64,000 bases of DNA from Bacteroidetes bacterium GWB2_32_14 (GTDB taxonomy: Bacteria; Bacteroidota; Bacteroidia; Bacteroidales; UBA12077): positions 1 through 64,000 of the forward strand of contig MENK01000017.1 in NCBI GenBank assembly GCA_001768235.1, read 5' to 3'. Shown piece by piece: positions 45,368 to 54,905 of this stretch (its first letter is position 1; each line of letters starts with the position of its first letter). A program made the translations under genes and the position numbers. Below the pieces are notes generated by a model, which worked only from the letters and a program-made list of their open reading frames with translations, was not told where the DNA came from and made no database searches.

Positions 45368-47419
45368 ATGAAATACAGTTTTCTTTTCGTTGTGTTATTT
45401 TTCCCTCTTTTTCTCTTTTCCCAATCCAAGGAAATTGATAGCATGGTTTCATTACTTAACCGGCCCGACGATACTGTTAAAATCAAGATTCTTATTGATA
45501 TTTACAGTAAGTATGAAAATGGTAAAATCACCGACGGGGAAAAGTACCTGGAGCACGCAAAAACAATCGCAGAGGAAATTGAAAATGAAAAATGGCTGGC
45601 TCATGTTTCTTTGAATTACGGGAAATATTACAACATTATCGGGGAATTTGAAAGTTCACTTAGATACCTGGGTTTAGCAAAAGAAACATATCAAAAGTAT
45701 AACCTGAAAACAGGTTTGGGTACAGCTTACAACAACATGGGCGTTACTTACGAAAAACAAGGTAACTACAATGATGCCATGGAAAGTTACATTGAAGCAC
45801 TGAATATTTATGAAACATTAACCGATTCTTCAAGCCTTGCAAAAACTTACCTTAATTTAGGCTTACTTTATTTCAGGCAAGATGATTACGAAAAGTGTGG
45901 TGAGTTTTACAACAAATCACTTGAAATCAGAATTAAGTTAAAAGATAAACCCGGGATGGCCCTTGTATATAATAACTTAGGTATTTTAAATTACTATTTA
46001 GAAGATTATGATAACGTGAGCAATTATTTTGAAATGGCTTACAAAACATACAAGGAACTGGGATACCTTAGGCAACAGGCAATGGCCTTGGCCAACCTTG
46101 CAGAAATTCAAAATATTCTCGGGCAAAAGGACAAATCATTAAAATACTATTTTGAAGCGCTCAAAATAGAACAGGATTTAGAAAATAAAAATGAACAAAT
46201 ATCAACCCTTTTATTGATCAGCGATGTATATTTATCCCGAAATGACTATGCAAACGCTCTTAGATATACAAACGAAGGACTTGCTCTTGCAAAAGAAACC
46301 AAAGCAAAACCAGAACTTTCGGCCAGCTATTCATCATTATATCAAATAAACAAGGAAATAAAAAATTATGATGAAGCGTTAAAATACCTCGAACTACATA
46401 AACTTTACCAGGATTCATTATTCAGCGAAACCAAAACGAAACAAATAGCAGAACTTCAAACAAAATACGAAACAAAAAAGAAAGAACAGCAAATAGAAAA
46501 TCTTGAAAGCGAAAAAATAATTAATGCATTAAAAATTAAACGCCAACGCAATTTTTCAATAACTCTTTTAGCAGGATTTTTATTCATTTTTCTTTTCTTA
46601 CTCATTTTATTTAAACAAAATAATAAAATACGCTTAGCGAACAGGTTATTATCTTACCAAAAGAAGCAGATTACAGATAGTATTGAATATGCAAGTCGCA
46701 TCCAGACAGCAGTTCTTCCACCCGCCGAATTTATTTCAGGTATTATTCCGGAGCATTTTATTCTTTATAAACCACGGGACATTGTTAGTGGTGATTTTTA
46801 CTGGATTTCACAAAAAGAAGGTAAAACGATTGTTGCCGCGGTTGATTGTACCGGACACGGCGTTCCGGGTGCATTTATGAGTATGCTCGGGTTTGCATTT
46901 TTAAATGAAATAGTGAATAAAGATTTAGAACTAAAACCCAATATTATTCTAAATAATCTTCGTGAATATATTAAAGAATCTTTGCACCAAACAGGCCAGG
47001 AGAATGAGGCCAAAGATGGGATGGATATAGCTCTTTGTGTTATTGATCAGCAATCAGATACCTTGCAATTTTCGGGAGCATACAATTCTCTTTTGCTCAT
47101 CAGGAATAATGAGATAATCACTCTCAAAGCCGATCGTATGCCTATCGGTATTCATTTATCAGAAAAAAAATCATTTACAAATCACGAAATAACAACTCAA
47201 AAAGGAGATAATATTTATATTTTCTCCGATGGTTATATCGATCAGTTTGGAGGAAAAGATGACCGCAAATTCAAGATTAAACCGTTTAAAGAGCTATTGT
47301 TATCGATTCAGGAAAAAACAATGAGCGAACAAAAGAAAATACTTGAAAAAAGATATTCTGAATGGAAAGGGAATCATGAACAAATTGACGATGTTCTTGT
47401 AATAGGAGTACATTTATAA
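45368..47419 (+). CDS. TPR-SpoIIE (PP2C-type) serine phosphatase
   Basis: The 683-residue protein has a signal peptide (LFVVLFFPLFLFSQ, ~1-19). Six or seven TPR repeats follow (~60-350; for example NMGVTYEKQGNYNDAMESYI), then a TM helix (~398-417, ITLLAGFLFIFLFLLILF). A SpoIIE domain (~430-683) has metal-binding Asp residues in KPRDIVSGDFYWIS, AAVDCTGHGVPGAFMSMLG and IFSDGYIDQFGG. It likely dephosphorylates a cytoplasmic STAS-type anti-anti-sigma protein or partner in response to a periplasmic TPR signal. No partner is adjacent; the SpoIIAA-like protein at 50566 is a speculative substrate. Confidence 0.87.
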   Translation: MKYSFLFVVLFFPLFLFSQSKEIDSMVSLLNRPDDTVKIKILIDIYSKYENGKITDGEKYLEHAKTIAEEIENEKWLAHVSLNYGKYYNIIGEFESSLRYLGLAKETYQKYNLKTGLGTAYNNMGVTYEKQGNYNDAMESYIEALNIYETLTDSSSLAKTYLNLGLLYFRQDDYEKCGEFYNKSLEIRIKLKDKPGMALVYNNLGILNYYLEDYDNVSNYFEMAYKTYKELGYLRQQAMALANLAEIQNILGQKDKSLKYYFEALKIEQDLENKNEQISTLLLISDVYLSRNDYANALRYTNEGLALAKETKAKPELSASYSSLYQINKEIKNYDEALKYLELHKLYQDSLFSETKTKQIAELQTKYETKKKEQQIENLESEKIINALKIKRQRNFSITLLAGFLFIFLFLLILFKQNNKIRLANRLLSYQKKQITDSIEYASRIQTAVLPPAEFISGIIPEHFILYKPRDIVSGDFYWISQKEGKTIVAAVDCTGHGVPGAFMSMLGFAFLNEIVNKDLELKPNIILNNLREYIKESLHQTGQENEAKDGMDIALCVIDQQSDTLQFSGAYNSLLLIRNNEIITLKADRMPIGIHLSEKKSFTNHEITTQKGDNIYIFSDGYIDQFGGKDDRKFKIKPFKELLLSIQEKTMSEQKKILEKRYSEWKGNHEQIDDVLVIGVHL

Positions 47420-47479
47420 AAAAACGCAGTATATTTATAACACGATAATTTGGCTATATATTATATAAATTAAATAATT

Positions 47480-48193
47480 ATGAAACTACTTTTAATAAGC
47501 AATTCAACCAATGCAGGTGAGGCATATTTAGAATATCCCAAAAAGTATATGAAAGATTTTCTGGGGGGAAAAATTAAAAAAGTTCTTTTTATTCCTTACG
47601 CGGCAGTTACTTTTTCATTTGATGAATACCTGAAAAAGGTTCAGGAACGGTTCTCTGAAATAGGATATGAGGTAGAATCAATTCATAATTATCCTTTTCA
47701 GGATAAAAAACAAGCGATTAAAGATGCAGAAGCAATTGTTGTAGGAGGAGGAAATACATTTCAACTTTTAAAACTTATTCAACAGCAAGATCTTATAGAA
47801 ACAATACGTTACGAAGCATTAAAAGGGAAACCGTATGTTGGATGGAGCGCGGGTTCAAACCTGGCTTGCCCGACAATTTGTACAACGAACGATATGCCCA
47901 TTGTTGAGCCAGATAGTTTTCATGCAATAAACCTTGTTCGTTTTCAGATTAATCCTCACTACCTCGATGCTCACCCCGACGGACATGCCGGAGAAACCCG
48001 CGAGCAACGTTTAGAGGAATTTCTTGTTGCTAATCCATACGTGTATGTTGTAGGATTAAGAGAAGGAACAATGCTTAAAATTGAAGATGCTGTAATAAAA
48101 CTGATAGGGCCACGAAAGGCTCGTGTTTTTAAACATGGGCAGGAACCGAGAGAGCTTGGACCAGAAGACGATTTTGATTTTTTGTTTGAATAA
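47480..48193 (+). CDS. pepE: Dipeptidase E (alpha-aspartyl dipeptidase)
   Basis: The 237-residue cytoplasmic enzyme is a family S51 peptidase. Motifs include LLISNSTNAGEAYLEYPK at the start, VVGGGNTFQLLKLI (~87-100), the nucleophile elbow GWSAGSNLACPTICTTND (Ser about residue 121) and HYLDAHPDGHAGETREQR-like (NPHYLDAHPDGHAGETREQR) with the catalytic His. It cleaves dipeptides with N-terminal aspartate. Length matches the E. coli enzyme (229). It is a single gene ending with a terminator. Confidence 0.93.
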   Translation: MKLLLISNSTNAGEAYLEYPKKYMKDFLGGKIKKVLFIPYAAVTFSFDEYLKKVQERFSEIGYEVESIHNYPFQDKKQAIKDAEAIVVGGGNTFQLLKLIQQQDLIETIRYEALKGKPYVGWSAGSNLACPTICTTNDMPIVEPDSFHAINLVRFQINPHYLDAHPDGHAGETREQRLEEFLVANPYVYVVGLREGTMLKIEDAVIKLIGPRKARVFKHGQEPRELGPEDDFDFLFE

Positions 48194-48222
48194 ATACAAA
48201 TCAAAAAATTTATGAATAAATG

Positions 48223-48248
48223 GCTGTTAATTTTTGACAGCTTTTTTT
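48223..48248 (+). terminator. Rho-independent terminator of pepE
   Basis: A 7-bp stem GCTGTTA / TGACAGC (one G-T pair) with a 5-nt loop is followed by seven T residues. Confidence 0.78.
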
Positions 48249-48409
48249 GCATCAAATTTTATTTTTTTTCGTCTTTGTTTTGTTACAAATGTTAAAATAG
48301 TGTTAAATACTACAACGTTGTGGATTAAAGTTAAAAAAAATTATAAATTGTAACAGATATAAATTATCGTCTATAAGATATCATAACATTAACTATAAAG
48401 AATGATAAT

Positions 48410-49093
48410 ATGATTAAAACAAACCAACTCGTAAAAGTTTTCAGAACAGATGAAATTGAAACTACGGCTCTGAATAAAGTTGACCTTGAAGTACAAAAGG
48501 GAGAATTTGTAGCTATTATGGGTCCATCGGGATGTGGAAAATCTACCTTGCTAAATATAGTAGGATTGCTGGACAACCCCACGGATGGACAATTGTGGTT
48601 CGACGGGAATGAAGTCTCAAAATTTAAAGAGAGGCAAAGAACCGAACTGAGAAAAGCAAATATTGGTTTTGTTTTCCAGAGTTTTAACCTGATTGACGAA
48701 CTTACTGTTTATGAAAATGTTGAACTACCATTATTGTATCTTAAAGTATCGGCTTCTGACAGGAAAAAGATGGTAGAAACTGTTCTGGAGAGAATGAAAA
48801 TTTCGCATCGTAGAAAGCACTTTCCACAACAACTATCCGGTGGTCAGCAACAAAGAGTTGCAATTGCAAGAGCTGTTGTAGCAAATCCAAAGCTAATACT
48901 TGCCGACGAGCCTACAGGAAACCTTGACTCAGCAAATGGTGACGAAGTAATGAAACTTCTTACAGAACTAAATAAAGAAGGAACAACGATTGTAATGGTT
49001 ACACACTCTCCTTCTGATGCAGAATTTGCTCACAGAATTGTTCAGTTATTCGATGGGCATATTGTTACCGAAAATATTAAAAAACTTTTGTAA
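48410..49093 (+). CDS. LolD/MacB-type ABC transporter ATPase without adjacent permease
   Basis: The 227-residue ATPase is complete: Walker A GPSGCGKST (~39-47), Q-loop FVFQSFNL, signature LSGGQQQRVAIARAV, Walker B LILADEPT and switch VMVTHS. The class normally works with FtsX-type permeases, but the next gene is a DUF2807 protein and the window holds no further permease here. It either serves permeases encoded elsewhere or, less likely, shares those at 34505/35753, which already have their own ATPase. Confidence 0.9.
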   Translation: MIKTNQLVKVFRTDEIETTALNKVDLEVQKGEFVAIMGPSGCGKSTLLNIVGLLDNPTDGQLWFDGNEVSKFKERQRTELRKANIGFVFQSFNLIDELTVYENVELPLLYLKVSASDRKKMVETVLERMKISHRRKHFPQQLSGGQQQRVAIARAVVANPKLILADEPTGNLDSANGDEVMKLLTELNKEGTTIVMVTHSPSDAEFAHRIVQLFDGHIVTENIKKLL

Positions 49094-49150
49094 CCGGGGT
49101 TATTCAAAAACTCAATAAACCATAGTTTTTGATTCAAAAAATAACGATTG

Positions 49151-49834
49151 ATGAAAACAATTAAATTGATATTTTTATTAACCATTCTTTCATTACATGG
49201 TTATTCCCAAAATATGGAAGAACGAAAAACAGAAGCATTTGATAAAATAGATATTTTCGGGAATATTAAAGTGGAAATGAAAGCAGGACAAGGCAATACA
49301 ATACAAGTTAAATCAGAAAACATTCCATTGAACGAACTGGAATCGACAGTTAAAAACGGGAAGTTAAATCTTAAAATTAAATCCAATCTTTTTAAAGATG
49401 AGTTTGTTCATGTTTTTGTTTATTATACTGATTTAAAAGAGATTTATGCAAATGGATCGGCAGAAATAAAAATTCTTGATACTTTAAAAACCAAGAACAT
49501 AAATATAACTTCAACAACCGGGGCCCGGGTAATTTTAAAAGTAGATGCAGATACTTTAAACCTGAATGCATACCAGGGAGCACAAATTGAGATTAAAGGA
49601 AATGCAATATATATGAATTCTTTTGTGAACAATGGAGGAATTTTATCAGCCACTGATTTAATCAGCGAAGATGTAAAAATTAAAATGAATACCAGAGGAA
49701 AGGCAGAAATCACAGTAAGTAAAAAATTATCAGCGCAAATAAATACAGGTGCGAAACTGAGTTATTTTGGAATGCCTGAAACCGAAGATATAAAAACATC
49801 TCTTGGGGGTAAAGTTTCAAAATGGGATGAATAA
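49151..49834 (+). CDS. Head-GIN domain (DUF2807) exported protein
   Basis: The 227-residue protein has a signal peptide (LIFLLTILSLHGYSQ, cleavage near residue 19). A DUF2807 beta-helix-like domain follows, with a start typical of head-GIN proteins (AFDKIDIFGNIKVEMKAGQG). Regularly repeated strand units are seen (AEIKILDTLKTKNINITSTT, ARVILKVDADTLNLNAYQG). It is predicted to be periplasmic or surface-bound; the function is unknown. It follows the ABC ATPase by 57 bp. I use ATG 49151 rather than the TTG just before it. Confidence 0.85.
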   Translation: MKTIKLIFLLTILSLHGYSQNMEERKTEAFDKIDIFGNIKVEMKAGQGNTIQVKSENIPLNELESTVKNGKLNLKIKSNLFKDEFVHVFVYYTDLKEIYANGSAEIKILDTLKTKNINITSTTGARVILKVDADTLNLNAYQGAQIEIKGNAIYMNSFVNNGGILSATDLISEDVKIKMNTRGKAEITVSKKLSAQINTGAKLSYFGMPETEDIKTSLGGKVSKWDE

Positions 49835-49854
49835 CACAATATTCGGATAATGAA

Positions 49855-49880
49855 AAGAGCTGTCAATTTTGACAGCTCTT
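49855..49880. terminator. Strong hairpin between convergent genes
   Basis: A 12-bp perfect inverted repeat (AAGAGCTGTCAA / TTGACAGCTCTT) with a 2-nt loop lies between the DUF2807 gene and the convergent small acidic-protein gene. It resembles the pepE terminator sequence (GCTGTyAATTTT...GACAGC). T-runs are weak on both sides. Confidence 0.65.
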
Positions 49881-49904
49881 ATGAATATCAGGCAATTACT
49901 TTTT

Positions 49905-50156
49905 TTAATTATCGTCATCCTCGTCGTCATAATTAAAGTCTTCTTCTTCATCTAAATAATCTTCATCTTCAAAATCATCCTGATCTATATCCGACTCATA
50001 ATCTTCAATATCTTCAAATTCGTCAATTTCATTAAAAATTTCCTTTTTAAAATATTTATCTTTTTTGGTTAAGGGAATTTTTTTTGCTTTCAAATCATTT
50101 CCATCATCTACAGGCTTTATTTTTTTAGCCTTATGAAAATTTTTGTTCGATTTCAT
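49905..50156 (-). CDS. Small bipolar basic/acidic protein
   Basis: The 83-residue protein is not recognised. Its first ~40 residues are Lys-rich (FHKAKKIKPVDDGNDLKAKK). The remaining ~40 are almost wholly Asp/Glu with aromatics (EDIEDYESDIDQDDFEDEDY, ending DDEDDDN). It is probably disordered, with one end able to bind nucleic acid or a negatively charged surface and the other mimicking it. The coding frame is long for this AT-rich region, and composition is consistent, so I believe it is expressed. Confidence 0.6.
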   Translation of the reverse strand: MKSNKNFHKAKKIKPVDDGNDLKAKKIPLTKKDKYFKKEIFNEIDEFEDIEDYESDIDQDDFEDEDYLDEEEDFNYDDEDDDN

Positions 50157-50565
50157 TTTAAATGATTATTGGTTATTTATTATTAAAATTTGGTTTATAA
50201 ATAGTATAGCGAAGTATTAATTGAAAGTGCCTTTCTTGATTGTAGTATATCAATAAAAATAACAGATTTGTAGTTTAAAATCAAGTGCAATTTATATAAA
50301 TTTTTATTTATCAAAAAAACTTTATATAAAATTTTAATAAAAACAAATTATTTTTTTATCAGATTATAATTGTAGCTTCGGGTTACAAGCCTGGTACTGA
50401 ATTATGATTCAAAAATAAAATCTTTTTAGTATATTTGAGATGTTCGTCTTTTAAAGATTATTTAACTAATTAAAGAGTTATAAATTTAAGTTAACCTAAA
50501 CAAAATCACAATTTGTTTTGTTAGAAAACAATTTTAAATCTAAGTTGAATTAATAACCAGGCCAG
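50157..50565. other. AT-rich intergenic region
   Basis: About 410 bp between divergent genes, very AT-rich, contain no credible gene. A TATATTTG element at 50430-50437 could be the -7 promoter of the SpoIIAA-like gene. Confidence 0.5.
50430..50437 (+). promoter_or_regulatory. Possible -7 promoter element (TAnnTTTG)
   Basis: TATATTTG fits the Bacteroidota -7 consensus. No convincing TTTG -33 box is seen about 20 bp upstream. The start codon of the next gene is about 130 bp away. Confidence 0.35.
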
Positions 50566-50970
50566 ATGAAAAAAATAATAGCAGATTTTGATTATGCAGA
50601 AATTACCTACAATTCATTATATAAAACAGGAATGATTGTATGGAAACGCAAAACAACTACCGAAGAATATCAAAACGGGTTCGAAGTATTAATTGAATGC
50701 AGCAAAACTCACCCGATAGAGAATTTTTTATCTGACATCCGTAACCAGGGAGTTGTTTCGCCGGAAACAAGAAAATGGTTCGAAACGGTTATGATTCCTA
50801 AGGCGATTGACCATGGGTTAAAACGTGCAGCTACCATATTCGATGGCAATGTTTTTAAAAAATATTACATTAATATGATTATACAGGCAACCAATAAATT
50901 TGGAATGCCGTTAAAACTTTTCAATACAGAAGAAGAAGCATTGGAGTGGTTTAAGAGCTTTAATAAATAA
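50566..50970 (+). CDS. SpoIIAA/STAS-like small protein
   Basis: The 134-residue cytoplasmic protein shows the alternating strand/helix pattern of SpoIIAA-like (STAS/SEC14-type) proteins: an N-terminal beta part (ADFDYAEITYNSLYKTGMIV), a FLSDIRNQGVVSPETRKW segment near 60-75 and a C-terminal helical end. The usual phosphorylatable Ser/Thr of anti-anti-sigma factors is not obvious. It may bind lipids or be a partner in a phosphatase-controlled switch. Two SpoIIE phosphatases lie in the same window, but there is no direct linkage. Confidence 0.6.
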   Translation: MKKIIADFDYAEITYNSLYKTGMIVWKRKTTTEEYQNGFEVLIECSKTHPIENFLSDIRNQGVVSPETRKWFETVMIPKAIDHGLKRAATIFDGNVFKKYYINMIIQATNKFGMPLKLFNTEEEALEWFKSFNK

Positions 50971-51157
50971 GATATTTTCTCACGTGTTATTGGGTTTTAT
51001 TTAGTATTGTACTTCATAAAACAAATATATTTTTTCAAGTATTTTAAACAATTTATTTCTATAACTGTTCTATCTTAATAATTCTAAGGTAATTCAGGGG
51101 ACAGAATTTCGCTAAAAATAAATCATCCCTTTATAGTTTAAAATACTAAAAATCACC

Positions 51158-51165
51158 TACCTTTG
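51158..51165 (+). promoter_or_regulatory. Probable promoter of typA
   Basis: TACCTTTG fits the TAnnTTTG -7 element and lies 20 bp before the typA start codon, leaving a very short 5' leader. A possible -33 box, TTTA (51137-51140), is a poor match and slightly close. Confidence 0.5.
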
Positions 51166-51185
51166 CACGCTCAAAAATTTGAATC

Positions 51186-52982
51186 ATGCAAAAAATCAGA
51201 AATATTGCAATTATAGCACACGTAGATCATGGGAAAACTACTTTAGTCGATAAAATGCTCTTGTTAGGAAAACTTTTCCGGGAAAATGAAAATCCCGGAG
51301 ATTTAATTCTTGACAGTAATGATTTGGAACGCGAAAGAGGAATTACCATTTTATCTAAAAATGTATCTGTAATTTATAAAGATTATAAAATAAATATAAT
51401 TGATACTCCCGGTCATGCCGATTTTGGAGGTGAAGTTGAACGGGTATTGAATATGGCCGATGGTGTTTTGTTGCTTGTTGATGCTTTCGAAGGCACAATG
51501 CCTCAAACCCGTTTTGTTTTACAAAAAGCTCTCGTGCTTGGATTAAAGCCCATAGTTGTAATTAATAAAGTTGATAAACCCAATTGCAGGCCGGAGGAAG
51601 TTCAGGAACAGGTTTTTGAACTGATGTTTAATCTTGATGCAAACGAAGACCAGCTCAATTTTCCAACAATTTACGGATCCGCTAAGCAAGGATGGATGTC
51701 AAACGACTGGAAAAAACCTTCGACAGATATTACTGCTCTTATGGATAGTATTATTGAATTTATTCCTCAGCCAAAAACGTTAGTTGGAACACCTCAACTA
51801 TTAATCACTTCTCTTGATTATTCTCCATATGTTGGACGAATTGCAATTGGCAAGCTGTTACGGGGAACATTAAAACAGGGAATGCAGGTTTCTCTGGTTA
51901 AACATGACCGATCAATAATACGAACAAAAATTAAGGACCTGTTAACTTACGAAGGGCTAAGTAAAAAGAAAACGGAAATTGTTGAAGCAGGCGATATTTG
52001 TGCTTTAGTTGGTATTGAAGATTTTATTATTGGTGATACTATTGCTGATTATGAAAACCCGGAGGGGCTTGACCCAATTGCTATTGACGAACCTACCATG
52101 AGTATGTTGTTTACAATAAATAACTCACCATTCTTTGGAAAAGATGGTAAGTTTGTTACATCAAGACATTTAAAAGAAAGACTAGACAGGGAATTGGAAA
52201 AAAACCTTGCTCTTCGCGTTGAAAAAACCGATTCTGCTGACGCATTTACTGTTTTTGGAAGAGGGGTTTTGCATTTGTCTGTTTTAATCGAAACCATGCG
52301 TCGTGAAGGATACGAGCTACAAGTTGGCCAGCCACGTGTAATTATTAAAACAATTGATGGAGAAAAGTGTGAACCAATAGAATATTTAACCGTTGATCTA
52401 CCCGATGAATATTCAGGTAAGGCAATAGAAATAATTCAGCAACGCAAAGGGGAAATGCGAAACATGGAACGCAAGAATGATAGAACATTACTGGAGTTTT
52501 ATATGCCTTCGAGAGGGATTATCGGGTTAAAAAACCTAATGATGACAGCAACAGCAGGAGAGGCTGTAATTGCTCACAGGTTTAAATCTTTTGAACCTTA
52601 CAGGGGCGATTTTGAAAAACGGAATGTAGGTTCGTTAATAGCCATGGAAACAGGATTGGCAATTGCATATGCAATGGATAAGCTTCAGGACAGAGGACGC
52701 TTTTTCGTATCGCCAATGGAAGAAATATACGAAGGACAAGTTGTTGGAGAAAACACAAAATCAGGTGATTTGGTTGTGAATCTTACAAAAACGAAAAAAT
52801 TAACAAACATTAGGGCTTCAGGCACGGATGATAAAGTCCGGCTGGCTCCGCCAATTAAATTTTCACTCGAAGAAGCACTTGAATATATTCAGGAGGACGA
52901 ATATGTTGAATTAACACCAAAACATATCAGGCTTCGTAAAATCTATTTAAAAGAACACGAAAGAAAAAGATCTATAAAATAG
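51186..52982 (+). CDS. typA: Ribosome-associated GTPase TypA/BipA
   Basis: The 598-residue translational GTPase has G1 AHVDHGKTT (~11-19), the switch region with RGITI, G3 DTPGHADFGGEVER, G4 NKVDKP and G5 SAK. EF-G-like domains II, III and V and the C-terminal domain specific to BipA follow (MPSRGIIGLKNLMMTATAGE near 440-460). It binds the 70S/50S ribosome and assists 50S assembly, particularly under cold or stress. Length and all G motifs are normal. It is followed by efp, 53 bp away. Confidence 0.96.
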   Translation: MQKIRNIAIIAHVDHGKTTLVDKMLLLGKLFRENENPGDLILDSNDLERERGITILSKNVSVIYKDYKINIIDTPGHADFGGEVERVLNMADGVLLLVDAFEGTMPQTRFVLQKALVLGLKPIVVINKVDKPNCRPEEVQEQVFELMFNLDANEDQLNFPTIYGSAKQGWMSNDWKKPSTDITALMDSIIEFIPQPKTLVGTPQLLITSLDYSPYVGRIAIGKLLRGTLKQGMQVSLVKHDRSIIRTKIKDLLTYEGLSKKKTEIVEAGDICALVGIEDFIIGDTIADYENPEGLDPIAIDEPTMSMLFTINNSPFFGKDGKFVTSRHLKERLDRELEKNLALRVEKTDSADAFTVFGRGVLHLSVLIETMRREGYELQVGQPRVIIKTIDGEKCEPIEYLTVDLPDEYSGKAIEIIQQRKGEMRNMERKNDRTLLEFYMPSRGIIGLKNLMMTATAGEAVIAHRFKSFEPYRGDFEKRNVGSLIAMETGLAIAYAMDKLQDRGRFFVSPMEEIYEGQVVGENTKSGDLVVNLTKTKKLTNIRASGTDDKVRLAPPIKFSLEEALEYIQEDEYVELTPKHIRLRKIYLKEHERKRSIK

Positions 52983-53001
52983 ATATTTTAATGATTTACA
53001 T

Positions 53002-53009
53002 TATTTTTG
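53002..53009 (+). promoter_or_regulatory. Possible promoter element of efp
   Basis: TATTTTTG fits the -7 TAnnTTTG consensus, 26 bp before the efp start. A clear -33 box is missing, so efp might also be read from the typA transcript. Confidence 0.4.
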
Positions 53010-53035
53010 CATCTCGAAAATGTTAATAAATTTTT

Positions 53036-53602
53036 ATGGCAACAACCGCAGATATTAAAAATGGATTATGTATTGAGTACAATAACGATTTGTACACCAT
53101 TGTTCAGTTTCAGCATGTAAAACCCGGGAAGGGTGCTGCATTTGTGCGAACAAAACTTAAAAACTTAAAAACAGGAAAGGTAATAGAAAATACCTTTAAT
53201 GCCGGAGTAAAAATTAATACTGTTCGTATAGAGCATAGGCCTTATCAGTTTTTGTACAGCGATGATATGGGATATCATTTTATGCACCTTGAAACTTTCG
53301 AACAGGTTTCTTTCGATAAAGAATTAATTAATGCCCCTGACTTATTAAAAGAAGGACAAAGCGTAGAGGCTGTTTATCATGCCGATACGGAAACTCCTTT
53401 ATATTGTGAATTACCACCATTTGTTGTATTGGAAGTTACATATACCGAGCCCGGGATTAAAGGAGATACAGCATCAAGCAATGCACTCAAACCTGCTACT
53501 GTTGAAACCGGGACTACTATTATGGTTCCTTTATTTATTGTTACAGGTGAGAAAATTAAAGTAGATACCCGCGATAAATCATATAGCGAAAGAGTAAAGT
53601 AA
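53036..53602 (+). CDS. efp: Elongation factor P
   Basis: The 188-residue protein has the three OB-type domains of EF-P. The modified-lysine loop is [15 protein letters not shown], with Lys32 at the tip as in E. coli (Lys34). It relieves ribosome stalling at polyproline sequences. No epmA or epmB (lysylation) gene is nearby. A deoxyhypusine-synthase homologue lies 1.4 kb away on the opposite strand, which invites but does not prove a link. Length and ending ([12 protein letters not shown]) are normal. Confidence 0.96.
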   Translation: MATTADIKNGLCIEYNNDLYTIVQFQHVKPGKGAAFVRTKLKNLKTGKVIENTFNAGVKINTVRIEHRPYQFLYSDDMGYHFMHLETFEQVSFDKELINAPDLLKEGQSVEAVYHADTETPLYCELPPFVVLEVTYTEPGIKGDTASSNALKPATVETGTTIMVPLFIVTGEKIKVDTRDKSYSERVK

Positions 53603-53666
53603 ATTTTTACTTTAGGATAGTTTTTTTTATATTTATTCAGAATAATTTATTAGAATTTCTGAAAAA

Positions 53667-54905
53667 ATGGATATTTCCGGCAAAGCATCAATAAACAGGT
53701 TAAAGCTTTATACATTCAAGCTGAACACATTGCTTGCTGTAACTAAATCGATTAATGCAAATCTTTCAACAGAAGAATTATTAAAACGTTATGAAATAAT
53801 TCTGCGCGAAGATTTGAATATTGGGAAGATACTTATTTTTAAATATACTAAAGGCTGGAATCTGATACTGAAATCAGGGTGTTCTGATGAAATTGTTCAA
53901 CAAATAAATGTTGAAAGAGATCTTCTTGAACATAAAGAAATTTCATTTATTACAGCATCACCCAACCCATCCCTTAGAGTATTTGATAATATTATTCCGG
54001 TATTTAACAATAATGTTCCCATTGCATTTGTTTTAATTGGCGATATTGAAGAAGAAAGCGAAGGTGTTAGTCCTACTATTAAACATCTTCATTTTATTCA
54101 GACTCTTTCGAATATTATTATTGTTGCAATTGAAAATATTCGCTTATACCAGGAATCCTTAAAACAGGAAGCGTTAAAAAAGGAGCTTGAGCTTGCTAAG
54201 AAAATGCAGGCAATGCTTATACCCGAAAATGATAAGTTACCACATAACGAAAAGATATTTGTTTCTACTTTTTATCATCCACACCAAGAAGTTGGCGGCG
54301 ATTACTACGATTTTATCAATCTGAATAACGATGAGGTTGGATTTTGTATTGCCGATGTTTCAGGAAAAGGTATTTCAGCTGCATTGTTGATGTCAAATTT
54401 CCAGGCAAATCTGAGAGCTTTATTTAATGTTAAAACTCCTCTGCCCGAAATTATAAAAAGACTTAACGAACGGGTAATGGCGAGTGCAAAGGGAGAAAAA
54501 TTTATTACCCTGTTTATTGCTAAATATAGTTATAAAACGCATAAACTTGAATATATCAATGCGGGGCATAATCCTCCAATTTTCTATAAAACAAAGGATA
54601 AAGAATTGGTTTTTTTACGCGATGGTAGTGTTGGAATGGGAATGCTTGAGGAGATACCAACCATTAAACATGGTTCATTAGAAATAGATCAGCACTCAAA
54701 GCTTTTCTGTTATACTGATGGTTTAGTAGAGCTTATAAATGAAGATGGGGTTAGCTTTGGAACCCAGGAAATTGAAAAATCGTTAACAAACGACGATGGA
54801 ATTGATGAGAATATACAGGAAATTATTAAGAAACAATGTATTATGGAAGGCAGCATTGCCATCTTTGATGATATTTCAATAATAGGAATAGAGTTTTATA
54901 TCTAA
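53667..54905 (+). CDS. GAF-SpoIIE (PP2C-type) phosphatase
   Basis: The 412-residue cytoplasmic protein has an N-terminal GAF-like domain (~20-165). A coiled-coil linker (KQEALKKELELAKKMQAMLI) and a SpoIIE domain (~190-410) follow, with metal-binding motifs EVGGDYYDFINL, CIADVSGKGISAALLMSNF and FCYTDGLVEL. It should dephosphorylate Ser/Thr residues of a STAS-type partner. It follows efp by 64 bp and ends in a strong terminator. Unlike the TPR phosphatase at 45368, it has no membrane segment, so it should read a cytoplasmic signal. Confidence 0.88.
   Translation: MDISGKASINRLKLYTFKLNTLLAVTKSINANLSTEELLKRYEIILREDLNIGKILIFKYTKGWNLILKSGCSDEIVQQINVERDLLEHKEISFITASPNPSLRVFDNIIPVFNNNVPIAFVLIGDIEEESEGVSPTIKHLHFIQTLSNIIIVAIENIRLYQESLKQEALKKELELAKKMQAMLIPENDKLPHNEKIFVSTFYHPHQEVGGDYYDFINLNNDEVGFCIADVSGKGISAALLMSNFQANLRALFNVKTPLPEIIKRLNERVMASAKGEKFITLFIAKYSYKTHKLEYINAGHNPPIFYKTKDKELVFLRDGSVGMGMLEEIPTIKHGSLEIDQHSKLFCYTDGLVELINEDGVSFGTQEIEKSLTNDDGIDENIQEIIKKQCIMEGSIAIFDDISIIGIEFYI

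Noticed and set aside
53036-53602. EF-P as a hypusinated factor like eIF5A
   Set aside because: It is a normal three-domain bacterial EF-P and the DHS homologue is in a polyamine operon; left as a hypothesis only.
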